A program made the position numbers and the translations under genes. DNA of 64,000 nucleotides from Eutreptiella sp. 'Long Island Sound 2002' (lineage: Eukaryota; Euglenozoa; Euglenophyceae; Eutreptiales; Eutreptiaceae): the NCBI GenBank assembly GCA_964036045.1, contig OZ038384.1, forward strand, positions 48,165,843 to 48,229,842. Direction: 5' to 3'. Below are positions 32,762 to 44,868 of the stretch, piece by piece (positions within the stretch are counted from its first letter, which is position 1; each line of letters starts with the position of its first letter). The notes below the pieces were generated by a model. The model worked only from the letters and a program-made list of their open reading frames with translations, ran no database searches and had not been told where the DNA came from.

Positions 32762-34019
32762 CAGCCAAACACATGGAGCCCGGATGGGAACAACCGGGGA
32801 AGCAACGCAACCAGTCAGGATCAACCGGGAGCGGGGCGGCACAGGAGATCGTCAAGCGAGAGCGGCCGAGGCTCCGTGAGGAAGGAGCAGCGGCGGCGGC
32901 AAGAACCGAAAAGGAGTGCATGAACAGGAGTCAGGAAAGGAGGAGAGAGAGGACGAGAAAAACGAGAGACGGGAAGGGGGAGGAGAAGGGGAGGCAGGCG
33001 CACAGAACCCGGACTGAAGTTTGAGGACGCACGGAACCCGGACTGGAACATCCGGGGAAACAATGCGCCCGGACTGGAACATCCGGGGGGCGGAAGCCCT
33101 GGACTGGAACGTCCGGGGAGGCAACGGCCCGGGAGTGGAATGTCCGGGACCTCAGAAGGAGGAGGAAATGGCGGCGGAGAGGAGCGACGAGGAGCACGTG
33201 AACAGCATGGACCAGCATGGACCAGATGAGGAAGGACAAGAGGGACGAGAGAAGGGAAGTGGGAGGAGAAGGAGCAAAAGGACAAGCGGCCAACCACGTG
33301 GAACCCCGACGAGGACAACCGGGGGAGCAGCGCACCAGAGCACGTACATCCAGGGGCGAGGCGGCCATGGAAAGGAGCGTCCAGAGCTCCAGGAGGAAGG
33401 AGGTGCGGTGGCGGCAAGAATCGACAAGGGGTAAGGGGTGCCTGCACGAGAGTCAGGGTCGGTGGAGAGAGAGGACGAGAAGAGCAAGAGAAGGGAGGAG
33501 GGAGGGGAAGGAGAAGCAAACACGTGGAAGCCGGACTGGAACATCCGGGGAAGCAAAAAACCCGGACTGGAACATCTGGGGGGCGGAGGCCCGGGACTGG
33601 AGCGTCCGGGGAAGCAGCGGCCTGGAATTGGAACTTCCGGGGCTGCGAAAGGAGGGGGATACGGTAGCGGAGAACAACGGCGAGGAGCACATGAACAAGG
33701 GCAAGGACCAGATGAGGAAGGATACAACGAAAGAGAGTCAGGAAGCAGGAGGGGAAGGAGCAGATGGATAAGCAGCCAAACACGTGGAACCCGGACGGGA
33801 ACAACCAGGGAAGCAGCGCACCAGGACTGGAACATCCGGGGGTGAAGCGGTCCTGGATGGGAGCGTCCGGGGCTCCAGGAGGAAGATGAAGCAGCGGCGG
33901 CAAGAAACGGCAAGGAGAGCAGGTACAAGAACCGGAGAAGGGGGAGAACGAGGACAAGAAGAGCAAGAGGCGGGAAGCGAGAGGAGAAGGAGAAGAATGA
34001 AGGGCGGATGGGCACATGG
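32762..34019 (+). repeat. Higher-order repeat of about 500 bp, roughly 2.5 copies
   Basis: AGCCAAACACATGGAGCCCGG-like text recurs at about 32762, 33287 and 33771, spacings 525 and 484. Each unit carries GGACTGGAACATCCGGG motifs, related to the 127-bp satellite, followed by a purine-rich GAGGA/AAGGA stretch. + strand ORFs here come from T-poor sequence. Confidence 0.7.
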
Positions 34020-34029
34020 AACCCGGCCC

Positions 34030-34640
34030 CGTGTGGCTAGGGCCATGCGACGGCCCCAGGGGACTAGGACAGCAAGGGAGGCGGCACAGGAGAGAGGGGC
34101 GGGGGCGGGAGGGGAGCGACCCGTGCTAGGCGCAGGAAAAGGTCCCCGGATGGATGAGGATCCAGTGGGCCCGCGCCACAGGGTTACTGGCGGTCCGGTG
34201 GGGTGTAAACACAGGATGAGGGATTGGATGGGGCCGCACAACAGCCCAGGGGATTAAGCCGGGGCCGCGGCACAGGGGAAAAGGGCGGGAAGGGAGCGAC
34301 CTGTGCAAAGCGCACGAAACAGTTCCCGGATGGATGAGGATCCAGTTCGCCCGCGCCACAGGGTTGCTGGCGGCCCGATGGGGTATAAACACGGGATGAG
34401 GGATGGGATGGAGCCGCACAACAGCCCAGGGGATTAGGCCGGGGCCGCGGCACAGGGGAAAGGGACGGGGGCGGGGAGGGAACGACCCGTGCTAGGCGCA
34501 CAAAGCGGTCCCCGGATGGAAGAGGATCCAGTGGTCCCGCGCCACAGGGTTGCTCGCGACCCGGTGGGGTATAAACACGGGATGATGGGACAAGGGGACG
34601 GGGCGGGGAAGGGCGTGTGTCTAGGGCCGCACAACGGCCC
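34030..34640 (+). repeat. ~180-bp tandem repeat, about three copies
   Basis: GGATGGATGAGGATCCAGT or close variants occur near 34144, 34324 and 34510, spacings about 180 and 186. The linking text (GCCGCACAACAGCCCAGG, GACCCGTGCTAGGCGCA) also recurs. Confidence 0.85.
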
Positions 34641-35377
34641 GACGGGGTAGGGAGTCCATGGGACGCTGGGAACAGGCCGGTGCCGGGATGAGGCAAAGGG
34701 GAATGGGACATGGGATGGGCAGGGAGACCGAAAGCGCCAAGCAACAGCCCCGTCGGAATGGGAAACCAGTCGCCATTGAGTGGTGAACCATGGACCAACC
34801 ATGGGAAACCTGACCACCGGAAGTCGGGAGATTGTCCTGAACTCCGGGACGGCCGTGAGGTGTCCGCAGGGGTGAGAGTTGACCTTGATGCCCGGGTCAA
34901 TGGCCTGAGTACACGTAGGTTCACGCGTGAGCGGGACCAGGGGGAACGTGGAAAGGGTCGCCCCCTGGCCTCAAGCCGTGGATGGACGACACCCAAGTGC
35001 ATCCGGGAGCCGAGTGGGTACTCCAACCCGTGAGGGATCGGGAGTGGTGGAATGTGGTTGACAGAGAGAAATGCTCCGCTGTCGGCGAGGGCTATCCACG
35101 AGAAACCCGCCTGCAGTTGCTCAATAGGCTGTGCTAGGGGGGGAAGGCCGGGGGATCCTTCAAGCGGTGACCGGAAGGAGCTGAAACCGTGAGGGCAGCG
35201 ACTGAAGGGAGCCTACCGCCGGTCATGCCCCATGGGAACCTGGATGAAGTTCTCGGCCGTGGGGTGAGACAGGGGTCAACAGGGGAACTGATGGTGGAGA
35301 GCTCTCCTTCCTGCCGGAGGCTGCCACCATGTAAAACAAACAAGGAGATGTCAGATGAGGCTGCGGACGCGGCCGCC
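34641..35377. other. Unique segment at the 3' end of the insert
   Basis: About 740 bp without tandem repeats or a convincing ORF. The + strand is GA-rich. It leads directly into the (CTTA)n run and may be the 3' region of the mobile element that seeded the insert. No family was recognised. Confidence 0.4.
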
Positions 35378-35396
35378 CTTACTTACTTACTTACTT
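35378..35396 (+). repeat. (CTTA)n run at the insert/Gypsy-1 junction
   Basis: Nearly five CTTA units end exactly where homology to the left 597-bp repeat begins. A short microsatellite in this position resembles the tail of a non-LTR or SINE-like insertion. Confidence 0.7.
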
Positions 35397-35990
35397 CGCA
35401 GCGCCGCCCGGAGCATCGCCCCGAGCATGAGCAGTAGCGCCGAGTCCGCGAAGGAAGTGTAGCAACCGGAACTCCGACATCAGCGAGTTCCTTCGACCAG
35501 GACCGGCCACGCTCCCAGCTGCATCACCCACCTCCACAACCACCATCGGGCGTCTGGGTCCGAGCCCTGTAGAGAGAGTGGACCGCAGCAACTGCTTCAA
35601 CAGCCACCCCCAGGACTAGTTCATTGAGGGGAACGAGCGCCCACCGAGTACCTCAAGATCCACTGCGGCAGGTGCCCCCATGGTGAACTGGCAAGAGGCG
35701 GGCAAGACATGGCCGCAGCCCCACCCCCATGCTGTGTACCTGCTGCGTGGGTTGGTGTGGGATCAGCACTACCGCCACAGCAACCCCCAGTGCGAAGGCG
35801 GCATGCCCGGGAGCTTCGAGCTCCGCGAGGATATGGGCGCCGACCGCCTGCAGGCAGTGGAAGACTGGCTGCAGGCAGAAGGATACACCCACGGCTTCCG
35901 CCACAAGCGCTGGAGGGTCTGGACCCACCTGGTTAGGCCCGGCGAAGGGCTGCGCCCCGACAGGGTTTGGGGATGACGAGAACCCCAACG
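35394..35990 (+). repeat. 597-bp direct repeat, right copy
   Basis: Aligns with 28082-28678 along its full length. It contains the leader and Gag start that are continuous with the rest of Gypsy-1 Gag. Confidence 0.85.
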
Positions 35991-38900
35991 AGTACCCGTC
36001 GGGTGCTACAATCAACGTCTCCATATTGGACATGATTGAAAAGAAGTTCCCCGAACCGGGGGAAGAGCGCACGCTGCAGGGCAGCAGCAGCGCGTCTCCC
36101 GGGAAGGGGAAGCGCTCCGCCGGGGACAGGACGCAGGACAAGAACAGGCAGGTGTACCAGGAATCCCTGGCTGCCGAAGCCGCCCAAGCCGCGGACAATG
36201 AGACCAAGGGCAGAACCCCAGCCCCCAGCCCCCAACAGGCCAGTGGCGGGCACCACCCCGCCACACCACCCTTGGCGACTTCCTTGAAGTTGCTAAGAAA
36301 GCCAAGGCCAAGCCCCGTCAGCTGCACCTGAGGAAGTCAGGCCCCAGCAGCGACGTGAAGTCGGCCCACCGGGGAAGGAGGCCGACCGACGAGGCCAGCT
36401 GCAGCAGCAGCGTCGTCCCTAACGGAAGCGACGTGGCCCGCGCCTGCGAGCGTGCCTGCGGGGTGCCCTGCAACCTTCGGGTTGCCCGGCAACGGGCCAC
36501 GGAGCAGAACGCTGCCGTGCAGGGCGCCGTCGGCATCGCCCAGCAGGAGGCTGCAGAGTGGGGCAGAGGAATGGCCTTCTATGCCTCGGCCGTGGCGGCC
36601 ATTACGGCCGGGGTCACAGCTGCAGCCGCACGAGAAGCACCGGCTGCCCGGGTCAGGAGTGAGGTGGAGGCAGCCGCGCAGGAAGCGGCGGCTGCCCAAG
36701 AAGCCCGCCTGGCCCAGGAGGCCATTGCCCGTAAGGAGGCCGAGGTGAAAGCGTTGGAAGAGGCGCTGGCTCATAAGACGGCAAGAAAGGAGGCAGAGGA
36801 AAGGGCCCATGCCGAGGCAATGGCGAAGGCTCAAGCGGACGCCGCCAAGAGGGACGCCATTGAGGCCGCGCGACGGAAGGTCGCTGAGGATAGGGCCAAG
36901 ACAGAGGCGGAGCTAGCAGCGTTAGAAGCGGAGAAGGCTGGGCTGCAGCGGGCTCGGGAAGCTGAGGCTGCCCATGCCCGAGAAGAGGCCGGGGGGCGAG
37001 CTGCCGCTGCCACTGCTGCCGCAATGGAGGAGGGGGAGGCCAAGCTCAGGCGCGAGACGCCCCTGGGAGGATCCAGAGTTGAGACCCTTTGAAGGCTCTT
37101 CGAAAGAGGCTCCTCATCCAAGATGAAGCTTGACCTGGAGGAGGACGACACGGGCAGCAGTGGGGACAGTGGCCCCACTACCCACCGACGGAGGAAGGGT
37201 ATTGGGAGGGCTCCTGAGAGGGCACGGAGGCCAGCAGAGGGATATCCCCACAACTCCGACCCCTTCTTCACCGCCAGCGACGGGGACGGACGAGACCACC
37301 GACGTCGCCGAGGAATCGCTGGAGGGGGAGGCAGGGATGTTTTCATGGAGTCGGAAGGTGAAGATGGGGATCCCCCTCCCCCCTACCGGAGTTCGGAGCC
37401 CACCGCGTGCGGGACCAAGGCGCCCAGGTGGGGCGACATGGACGAGGCTGATGACATGGACTTTGGCTACACGGAGAAGCCCCCATCCTCGGACCCACTG
37501 AGGCGACCCGGCGGAGACCCACCAGGACCCCCTGGGGGAGGCCCGCCGGGACTCCCGAGCGGAGGACCACCAGGACCCTCTGGTGGACGTCCACCAGGTG
37601 GACCCCCCGGAGGCGGACCCCCTAGCGGAGGAGGACCCCCTGGACCGGGCGAGCCCAGCGGAGGCCCTCCTGGAGGACCCCCATGCAACCCCGACGGCCC
37701 ACTTTGAGATGGTGTCCCGGAGGCCGCCTGGCGGTGGATCGTCTTCCTCCGCAGGAAAGTCTAGGCAATCAAGTGCGAGGCGGACACGGGCAGGTACGAG
37801 ATGATCAGCATCACCAGAGTCGCCGCATGTGCCCAAAAGGAACGGGACATCGCTGAGACGGAGATTGTCAAGATCGCCAAGGTCGCCGCCGCCGCCCAAA
37901 GGGAGCTGGACATCGCCAGGGGCGAGACCAGGCTACTGTACACCGTCATCAACGGCCTGCAGCGGAGGTTGGACAAGCTGAAAGGCCGGGGGAGCGTCGG
38001 CCGCGACCTCCCGCTTCTGCAGGCCGGCTCATCGGGCGATGGCTGGGGACCTGGACCAGGTCCGGGCAGACCCCACGCCCCTGGTGGACCCCCCAGGAAT
38101 CGCCCCGGCGCTAGCGCCCCCTCTCTCAGCGCCCCCTCTCATCACAGCGCGGGGCGTCGTAGTGAGTGTGTGCGGTCCGGCAGTGGCAGTGAAGAGTGGC
38201 GTGACGAGTGGCTCTGTGCGGAGTACCACAGCCGCTGTACCCAACTGCGGACACAAGTACGCCCCTGACGCCCCGCACCAGTCCCAGAGCCAATCCCAAC
38301 GGCAGGAGGGCGATATGGTGGACTCAGAGATGAGGTCCCCAGAGGGGACGTGGAGTGGGATATCAGCGGAGGCGAGGAAGACCTGAACCAGCTCGGCATT
38401 ACCCCGCCGCGTGGTGTACGACGGGAGGCCGCTGAACGCGGCCGCCAGCGCTGTGATGAGGAGGCATACATGTAGGGAGTACGGCGCGAACATCTAGGTT
38501 CAGCGTACATGGAGGAACCACGGTGTGGCCACATGGATACCGCGGAGGAGATGGAAGTGGCAGCCTTGGGAGTCCGTGGTGGACGCCGATTGGAACCTAG
38601 GTCGACCTCGCGGACGGCGTTCATGGTCTCCAAGGCCGCGGATGCCGCAGTATGGGCAGACCTGAAAGACATCAAGCCTCCCACGTACGATGGCAACCCC
38701 CTCAACCTCGACCGCTTCTTGGAGAAGCTGAACGATTGGGGAATGACCGTCACTGAGGACATGGATCCCGCGGAGGCGGAGAAATATGTCTTCAAACAGT
38801 TCAGGGGGCGCCTGCCGGAGGTGCTCCAAGAGGTATACTTCGTGGCCACCAAGGAGGGGGAAATCAAGACCCTCAAGGAAGCCAAGAAGTGGCTCAACAA

Positions 38901-39835
38901 GCAGGAGCGGGTAGACGCTCCGCAGGTGGCTGCCAAGCGGTGGAAGGCCATCAAGCTTCAGCATGATGGTCTGGAGATCCGCCTACGGGACTGGCGGGAC
39001 TTCCGGGGGCAATACACCCTCTTCCGCCGCAACGTGGAGGACTGGAATGAGGGTTCCGAGCAGGCCCGCCTGCTCTCCATGCTGCCGGAAGCATGGAACA
39101 AGAGAGTCACCAAGAGGGAGGCCAAGAGAGCCAAGTTCAACCACACGGTCAAGATGATGCTCCCAGAGGAGTATCATACAAACGTGGTGGCTTGGACGAA
39201 GCGGCACGTGGCCCGGGATGTCAAGCAGCACTTCCTGCGGAATGCTCTCCTCATCACCGTCACGGGCGATCGCGAGAAGACCGCGATGTGGCGCCTTGAT
39301 GAGTGTGAGTTGTGCGGCCAGACCATCCGTCAACAGGCCATCGCGGAGCGGATGAGCTGCGACGAGGTCCTGGAGTGGGTCGGAGAGGAAGTGCTCGAGG
39401 ACCACGGGAATCTCCACCACACCCGCGGGTTGAGGCCCGGCGACCGTGACGTCAACTATGTTGGCGAAGGGTCCGGCGGGGAAGCTGCCATGGATTTGTT
39501 ATGGGAGGAACAAAGGGTTCAACCATGACCCCCCATGTCCAGTCCACAGGGCCGACACAGAGGCTTACAAGAAGGTGCACGGGTCGAAGAAGCGTGCACC
39601 TGCGAGTGTCCGGGAGGCCAAGGTGGAGGTCATCAAGGACGAGCTCTCCAAGCTGATGTCGGTGGGGACCGAGTTGGCGAAGGAGATCCAGGAGATCAAG
39701 AGGGCCTGGGTCCCCAAGTCGGACGACAAGAACAAGGACAAGGAGAAGAAGGGTAAGAAAGGGGGAAAGAAGAAGGGTGTCAACGAGGTTGACGCGGAGG
39801 AGAGTACCCCAACTCCCACAAGCGACGCCCCTTAG
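35680..39835 (+). pseudogene. gag: Gypsy-1 Gag, frameshifted
   Basis: The structural capsid polyprotein, normally forming cytoplasmic virus-like particles. Order along the broken frames: an N-terminal domain starting MVNWQEAGK (35680); linker; a long Ala/Glu/Lys coiled coil (about 36640-37030); a Ser/Asp-rich stretch; Pro-Pro-Gly repeats (37500-37690); a second short helix region (37801-37990); a capsid-like domain (DIKPPTYDGNPLNLDRFLEKL, about 38670-39300); a partial zinc knuckle; a Lys-rich tail. Lesions include a frame change near 35965, TGA near 37090, stops around 37705 and 38268-38480, and a 218-nt deletion near 39490, relative to Gypsy-2, that removes an acidic tract and the first zinc-knuckle Cys. 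The final TAG is 39833-39835. Confidence 0.85.
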
Positions 39836-39868
39836 CGGAGCCCCTGCAGCCAAGGGCCCAAGCTAGGG
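39830..39868 (+). promoter_or_regulatory. Predicted Gag-Pol readthrough element, Gypsy-1
   Basis: The Gag TAG (39833-39835) is followed by CGG, and Pol continues in the same frame with no further stop to 41092. The arms 39830-39836 and 39862-39868 (GCTAGGG) pair over 7 bp with one U-G wobble, placing the stop in the stem. The counterpart in Gypsy-2 is at 55635-55673. Confidence 0.6.
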
Positions 39869-42800
39869 CGGTCGCAGGATGGTGTTGTAGGAAGTGCAAC
39901 ACCATCCCATTCAGGAGATACCAAGCACAACGGGGTCGCCGCGGGCGGAAGACCCGTTCCAACACCCAAGACGAAGGACGGTTGCAGTGGCAGGGTGGGG
40001 GCAAGTGCTGGAGGGATGACCGCCCTAGGCGGATCCCCGTGTCCGACCAAGGTCCCCGGTGAAGGCACGAACCCTTGCAGCCGGCCATCCTTCGCGATCA
40101 AGAACGTGTTTGATGTGCTCCAAGATCTTTGCGGGAGTATCGGAGGATCACCGGGACCGCAGCTGGATGCTGCAGATGGGCAGCCTGAGCCCATTGTCCA
40201 CGACCTGCACCAGTCGCTTATTAAGCTTCTGGAACGGCCGGAGATCCTGAGCTTGCACGACGTGCGCCGTGTAGGGCGGGAGCGGCAGTTGCATCTTAAT
40301 GTACGTGCCCTATGCGGGGAAGTGGAGAAGGTCTTCGACGTGTTGGTCGACACGGGCGCTCAGGTCAGCCTGGTGAAGGCGGGCCTACTTCTGCCAGAGT
40401 GCTTGACCGACAGTTGGAGTCCTGTCAGGCTGAAGCCGGCGAACAGCGGGTACATGGTGGGAGGCACAACGGAAGCGGCCATTGGGCTGCAGTTCGTGAA
40501 CCACCGTGAGCTGAGCTGCCCGGACCTCGGCAAGGAAATCCTCCTCCAAGGCCGCTTCTACGAGGCCCAGATGGACTGGGACATGATCGTCGGGTACGAC
40601 TTCATAATGGAGACGGACTCTGGCGTTCTCCCGGCCCAGGCCTCCATGACCCCGTACCAGGACGACCAGCTCTTGTGGCTCTCGTCACCTGAGCACCATG
40701 TGGAATTCCACTGGATCCACCCAGAACGCAATCAGTTTGAAGTAGCTGCACTGGGGACAGAGCCAGCTGGGCCAGCAAACCAGGAGTACGGCGTAATGCT
40801 GCAAGTGGCGAGCCGAGTGGTTGCGGACCTGGGAGCTTCGGATCGGGCCCTGGATGCGTTCTCCTCAGGAACCTCCGCCCATCTTCGGGTGTGTGAGAAG
40901 TACTGGAGCGCCCAGAAATCCGCGTGGAAGAAGCACTGGGGTCGGCATCAGGGTTTGATGTGGATCCATTGCCCTCGATGCAACATCCCAAGGGCGGTAG
41001 CGAAGATTCGCAAGGACCGCGCCAAGGCAGTGTTGGTCGTTCCTATGGGATGCACCGAGGAGGAGAGGCCCAAGATTGGCTGGTCTCACTGACCAACATG
41101 ACCTTAAACAAGGTCGTCCTACCGGCTGGAGAGAGTGTCTATCAGGACGCTAAGGGACAGCCCATGCCACCCCAGAGATGGCAAACGGAATTCCACTATA
41201 TGGATGGGGGCCTTGAACAGGCCGACGCAACGGACTTCGTGTGTGTCAACCGCATCATAGCGGAGCCCTGGCGGCAATGCTTTGTGGTTTCCCCCGTTGA
41301 CATTGGAGAATCGGAGGACCTCCTCACTGAAGAGGAGCTGGACCTGGTTCAGGGGTATATGGATCAGCCCTTCCACGACTGGGGAAGCCAGCGTGAGGGG
41401 AAACGCCAGGATAAAGCCTGCTGGGAAGTGGACTCCATCGTCTCTGGTTCCTATGATGGGAATACCTTCGTAAGGAGGGTACTGGACCACATGTCAAGCC
41501 AGGAGGAGCCAATCGGCGGGAATCCACCAACCTATGGTGACTTGTCCCGAGGCAAGACCAGTTATGGCCCTTTGCGCCACCTGGGAAGACCACCAGAGCT
41601 AAAGCTGCCGGAGGTACCCCGCAAGTAAGCTCAGTGGTTCAGGTGCCCGGAAAGGCCAAGGCGGAGTCCGATGATTGCCCCAAGATCCAGACATTGAGGG
41701 CCAGGCTGAAGCAGAAGTATGGTGAGACCTTCTTCAGCCGAAAACCTGTGTTTCCCCCACCGGTACGTGGACCGTATGGTGAGGCCAAGATACAACTGAA
41801 GCCGGACCCCCGAGTGTACAGGCACAGGGAGTTTGCGGTGAGAGGCGAGAGGAAGGAGGCCATGCGGAAGATCCTCCGTGAGTTCATCGAGAGGAGCTGG
41901 CTTGAGCCATGCCACTCCGATTGGGCCTCCCCGTGCCCTCTCGTCCCGAAGAAGGTGGCCGGGGAGTGGTGGCTCGTGGTCCGCTACCGCGGCCTAAACG
42001 CCCAAACGCAGCATGACAGCTATACGCTGCCCCTCATTGAGGACGTGCTGCAAAAGCAACACCGGCAGAAGATCTTCACGGTGATTGACCTGAAACATGG
42101 TTATCATCAGATGCCTTCCGCCGATGAGTCCCATGCCTGCACAGCCATGAGCACCCCACTGGGACCCCTCCAGTGGAAGGTGATGCCCATGGGCGTTACC
42201 AATGGCAATGCGGCTTTTCAGCGGATGCTGAAGAACCTGCTTGAGCCGGTGCGTGACTGTGCGGACCCCTTTGTGGACGACGTGATCATCGCGTCCGGGG
42301 ACCCCAGTATGAGCTATGATGAGCTCCTGGAGGCAAATGAGAGGGCCGTCACCAGAGTGCTGGACCACCTGGTTCGGCACAAGCTCAGGGGCAGCAGTGA
42401 CAAGGCCACCCTTGCGGTAAGCGAGGTGGTCTTCACTCGCCACTTAGTCGGCAACGGGCAGCGGAGGCCCATACCTGGCAAGGTGGTTGCCATTGAGCAC
42501 TGGGAGAAGCCCAAGACGGTCTCTGAGCTACGGGCATACTTGGGGTTCTGCAACTACTACTCGGGGTATATCAAGATGTATGCCGAGTACGCGGCCCCCA
42601 TGACGGCCATGCTCAAGGGCAACCGAAAGGAGACCAGGAAGGGGTCCAAGAAGGCACTGGTCTGGAATGATGAGTCCGACTGTGCCTTTGAGGGGATGAA
42701 GCAGGCGCTGCTATCCGCAGTGGGTCTGCACCTCGTGGATCCTGCGCACCGACGCCTCCGACTACACCGTTGGCGCTGTGTTGGAACAAGTGCTTGACGA

Positions 42801-44868
42801 TGGGAGGCACGTGCCTGTGGCCTTCTGGAGCCGAGTCCTGGCAGAAGGCCAGAGACGGAGGTGGACGCCCCGAGAAAAGGAGGCGTATGCCATTGTCATG
42901 GCTCCCCGGAAATGGGCGGGGTACATTGCCCTCCATCTCGTCAGTGTCTGCACCAACCATCAGAGTCTTCAGTTGTGGCACAAAGAGCACGTGGACACCC
43001 CCTCTGGTCTGGCCTCCAGACTGGCAAGATGGCATGATATGTTGGCCAAGTTCGACCTCACGGTTGTGTATGTACCTGGCAAGGACAACACTGCAGGGGA
43101 CTGTCTCAGCAGGTAGGCCTACCCCGCCAGCAGGGGCATGACGGATGTCTCCGCCCATGGCTATGAGGCCGAGACCGTGGAGGCCAAGAGGATCATAGAA
43201 ATGGAGCGCCTGATGGAGGAGGAGGGTGTTAAATGCTTCGTCGTCCTGGCCGCGGATGCCCGCCACGGAAGGAGGATGGGCAGAGCGGTCAATCTACTCC
43301 CCCTGGAGGGAGCTGAGTCCGACAAGCACCTTTTTCCCTGAACCGTGCCTCCAGGACGACCGGACTGACGACTACACCAAGTCCGAGGCCTTTGAGGCCG
43401 AGTACCGGGCTGTGACCGACCCTGATGACGGGCAGAGATGGCCAAAGGGGCTGACCGAGGAGGATGGCAAGCTCTACCGGAATGGTAAGCTGCTGGTGGC
43501 GGAGTCTTCAGTCGTCGACCTATGTGAGGCTTGGCACCACCACATGATGCACCCAGGGGTCAAGAAGCAAGCCCTGGATATGCAGCGCTGGTTCGAGATC
43601 GACCAGATCGGTCTCTACAACGCCATCAAGGAGGTCAGGAAGGGTTGTTCAGTCTGTCAGGCCTGCAATCCCGATAACCGGAACGTCACGGGGGAAGCCC
43701 AATGGACTCCGGTACCTGACCAGCCCATGAAGAGCGTGGCCATGGACGTCTTCTCCATGCCCGAGGCTCACATAGGCAAGGAGACCTTCGACTGTGTGGT
43801 CCTTTGTGTGGACCGCCACAGCGGCTACGTAGTTGCAGTTCCGGCACGCAAAAGGGGGTTGCTAGCCAAGGAAGTGGTGGTCATTATAATCCGTCATTGG
43901 CTGACCGTCTTTGGCATCCCCCGCACCATTTGCAGTGACCGAGGACCCCAGTTTACTGGCGGCTGGTTCAAGGCCATGTGTTCCCTCATGAGGATACGTC
44001 ATGCCAAGAGCGTTGCCTACCTCAGCCGGTCGGACGGCTGGGCTGAAGTGGCTGGAAGGCAGCTGTTCGAGAAGCTACGCATGATTCACATCACCAACCC
44101 ACGTCCAAACTGGTTTGAGGAGATGTGGCCTGCCCTAAAGGCCCATCATGACACCCCCACTCCGGTGGATTGTCCCCTCACCAGAATTTTTTCGGCAGGG
44201 ACCCCCTGATTGGGGACTTCCCTTGTCGGGTGAAGGTATGGCCATGGACGCCAAGGAATTCTTTGCGCGGCAGGAGCTAACGGCGCGGAACATCCGCCAG
44301 CAGCTCGAGAAGGATCACGCTGTGCCTCAGAAGTCCGCCCCGAGCTCGACAGCGCAAAGGTTCAGGGTGGGAGACCCAGTGCGGGTGATCAGACCCCGCC
44401 CCATGGGCACCCGGGGCACCTAAACCTGGTTCACACCCGGAGAGGTGGTCCGCAGGATCGGTGAGGACACCTACTGCATCAAGGTGGGTCACTGACAGTT
44501 CTGGGAGCGCCACGAAAGTCAACTCCGTGTGCGGGAACCCGATCTCCGTGGCCAACATGTGTCCCTGGACTACACCGCACATGAGGCCAATTCGGACGAC
44601 GACTACGCTGAGCAGGACAACTATACCGTCGGAAAGATCCTGGCCCAGCGTCCGAACGCCTCGGCACCCGAAGGCCTGGAGTTCAAGGTTCGTTGGCGAG
44701 GCTATGGGCCATCCCACAACACCTGGGAACCCCTCTCATTGTTCTTGCCGCGGATTAACACCCCCTTTCATGGACTACATCCGCGAACACACTACCAAGC
44801 TCCACGTCTCGGACTTGGCGGCACTCACCCGGGCGATTGCAGCCAGTGGCGCCTTATCACTGCCCTGA
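39836..44868 (+). pseudogene. pol: Gypsy-1 Pol: protease, RT, RNase H, integrase, chromodomain
   Basis: The replication and integration polyprotein. The aspartic protease keeps its motif VLVDTGAQ (Asp codon 40349) and a MIVGYDFIMET second motif. RT has FTVIDLKHGYHQ, MGVTNGNAAFQ and FVDD (about 42270-42281), but the VDYRGLN motif reads VRYRGLN. RNase H is shifted near 42740 by a small deletion that removes residues before TDAS, and ends early at a TAG (about 43114). The integrase retains its HHCC finger and D,D,E residues (MDVF, SDRGPQF, AEVA). A GPY/F-like segment and a chromodomain (YTVGKILAQ, FKVRWRGYGPSHNTWEP, 44610-44730) close it. Further shifts near 41070, 41610, 44190 and 44765 kill the ORF. 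Confidence 0.9.

Larger units (their letters stand above)
28679..35393. mobile_element. 6.7 kb repetitive insert in Gypsy-1, no coding gene recognised
   Basis: DNA absent from Gypsy-2 separates the two 597-bp repeats. It begins with about 400 bp of ordinary sequence, then a T-depleted tract (29090-30900), GC-rich text resembling part of the LINE-A 3' tract (about 31460-31620), a 127-bp satellite, a ~500-bp repeat, a ~180-bp repeat, a unique ~750-bp segment (34640-35377) and a (CTTA)n tail. The tail suggests a non-LTR or SINE-like 3' end. No RT or transposase motif was found. The very long flanking repeat is unlike a normal target-site duplication. Confidence 0.55.

Noticed and set aside
30442-32805. 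787-codon minus-strand ORF with repeated SNPGRLF- and PWHRVH-like units
   Set aside because: The repeats are translations of the 127-bp satellite in T-poor, GC-rich DNA. Its span does not respect the satellite and T-poor tract boundaries.
32821-34017. 398-codon minus-strand ORF rich in Ser, Pro and Leu
   Set aside because: Translation of the purine-rich ~500-bp repeats; no independent protein signal.
31702-34640. CRISPR array
   Set aside because: The repeats are contiguous tandem satellites without unique spacers, in a eukaryotic transposon context.
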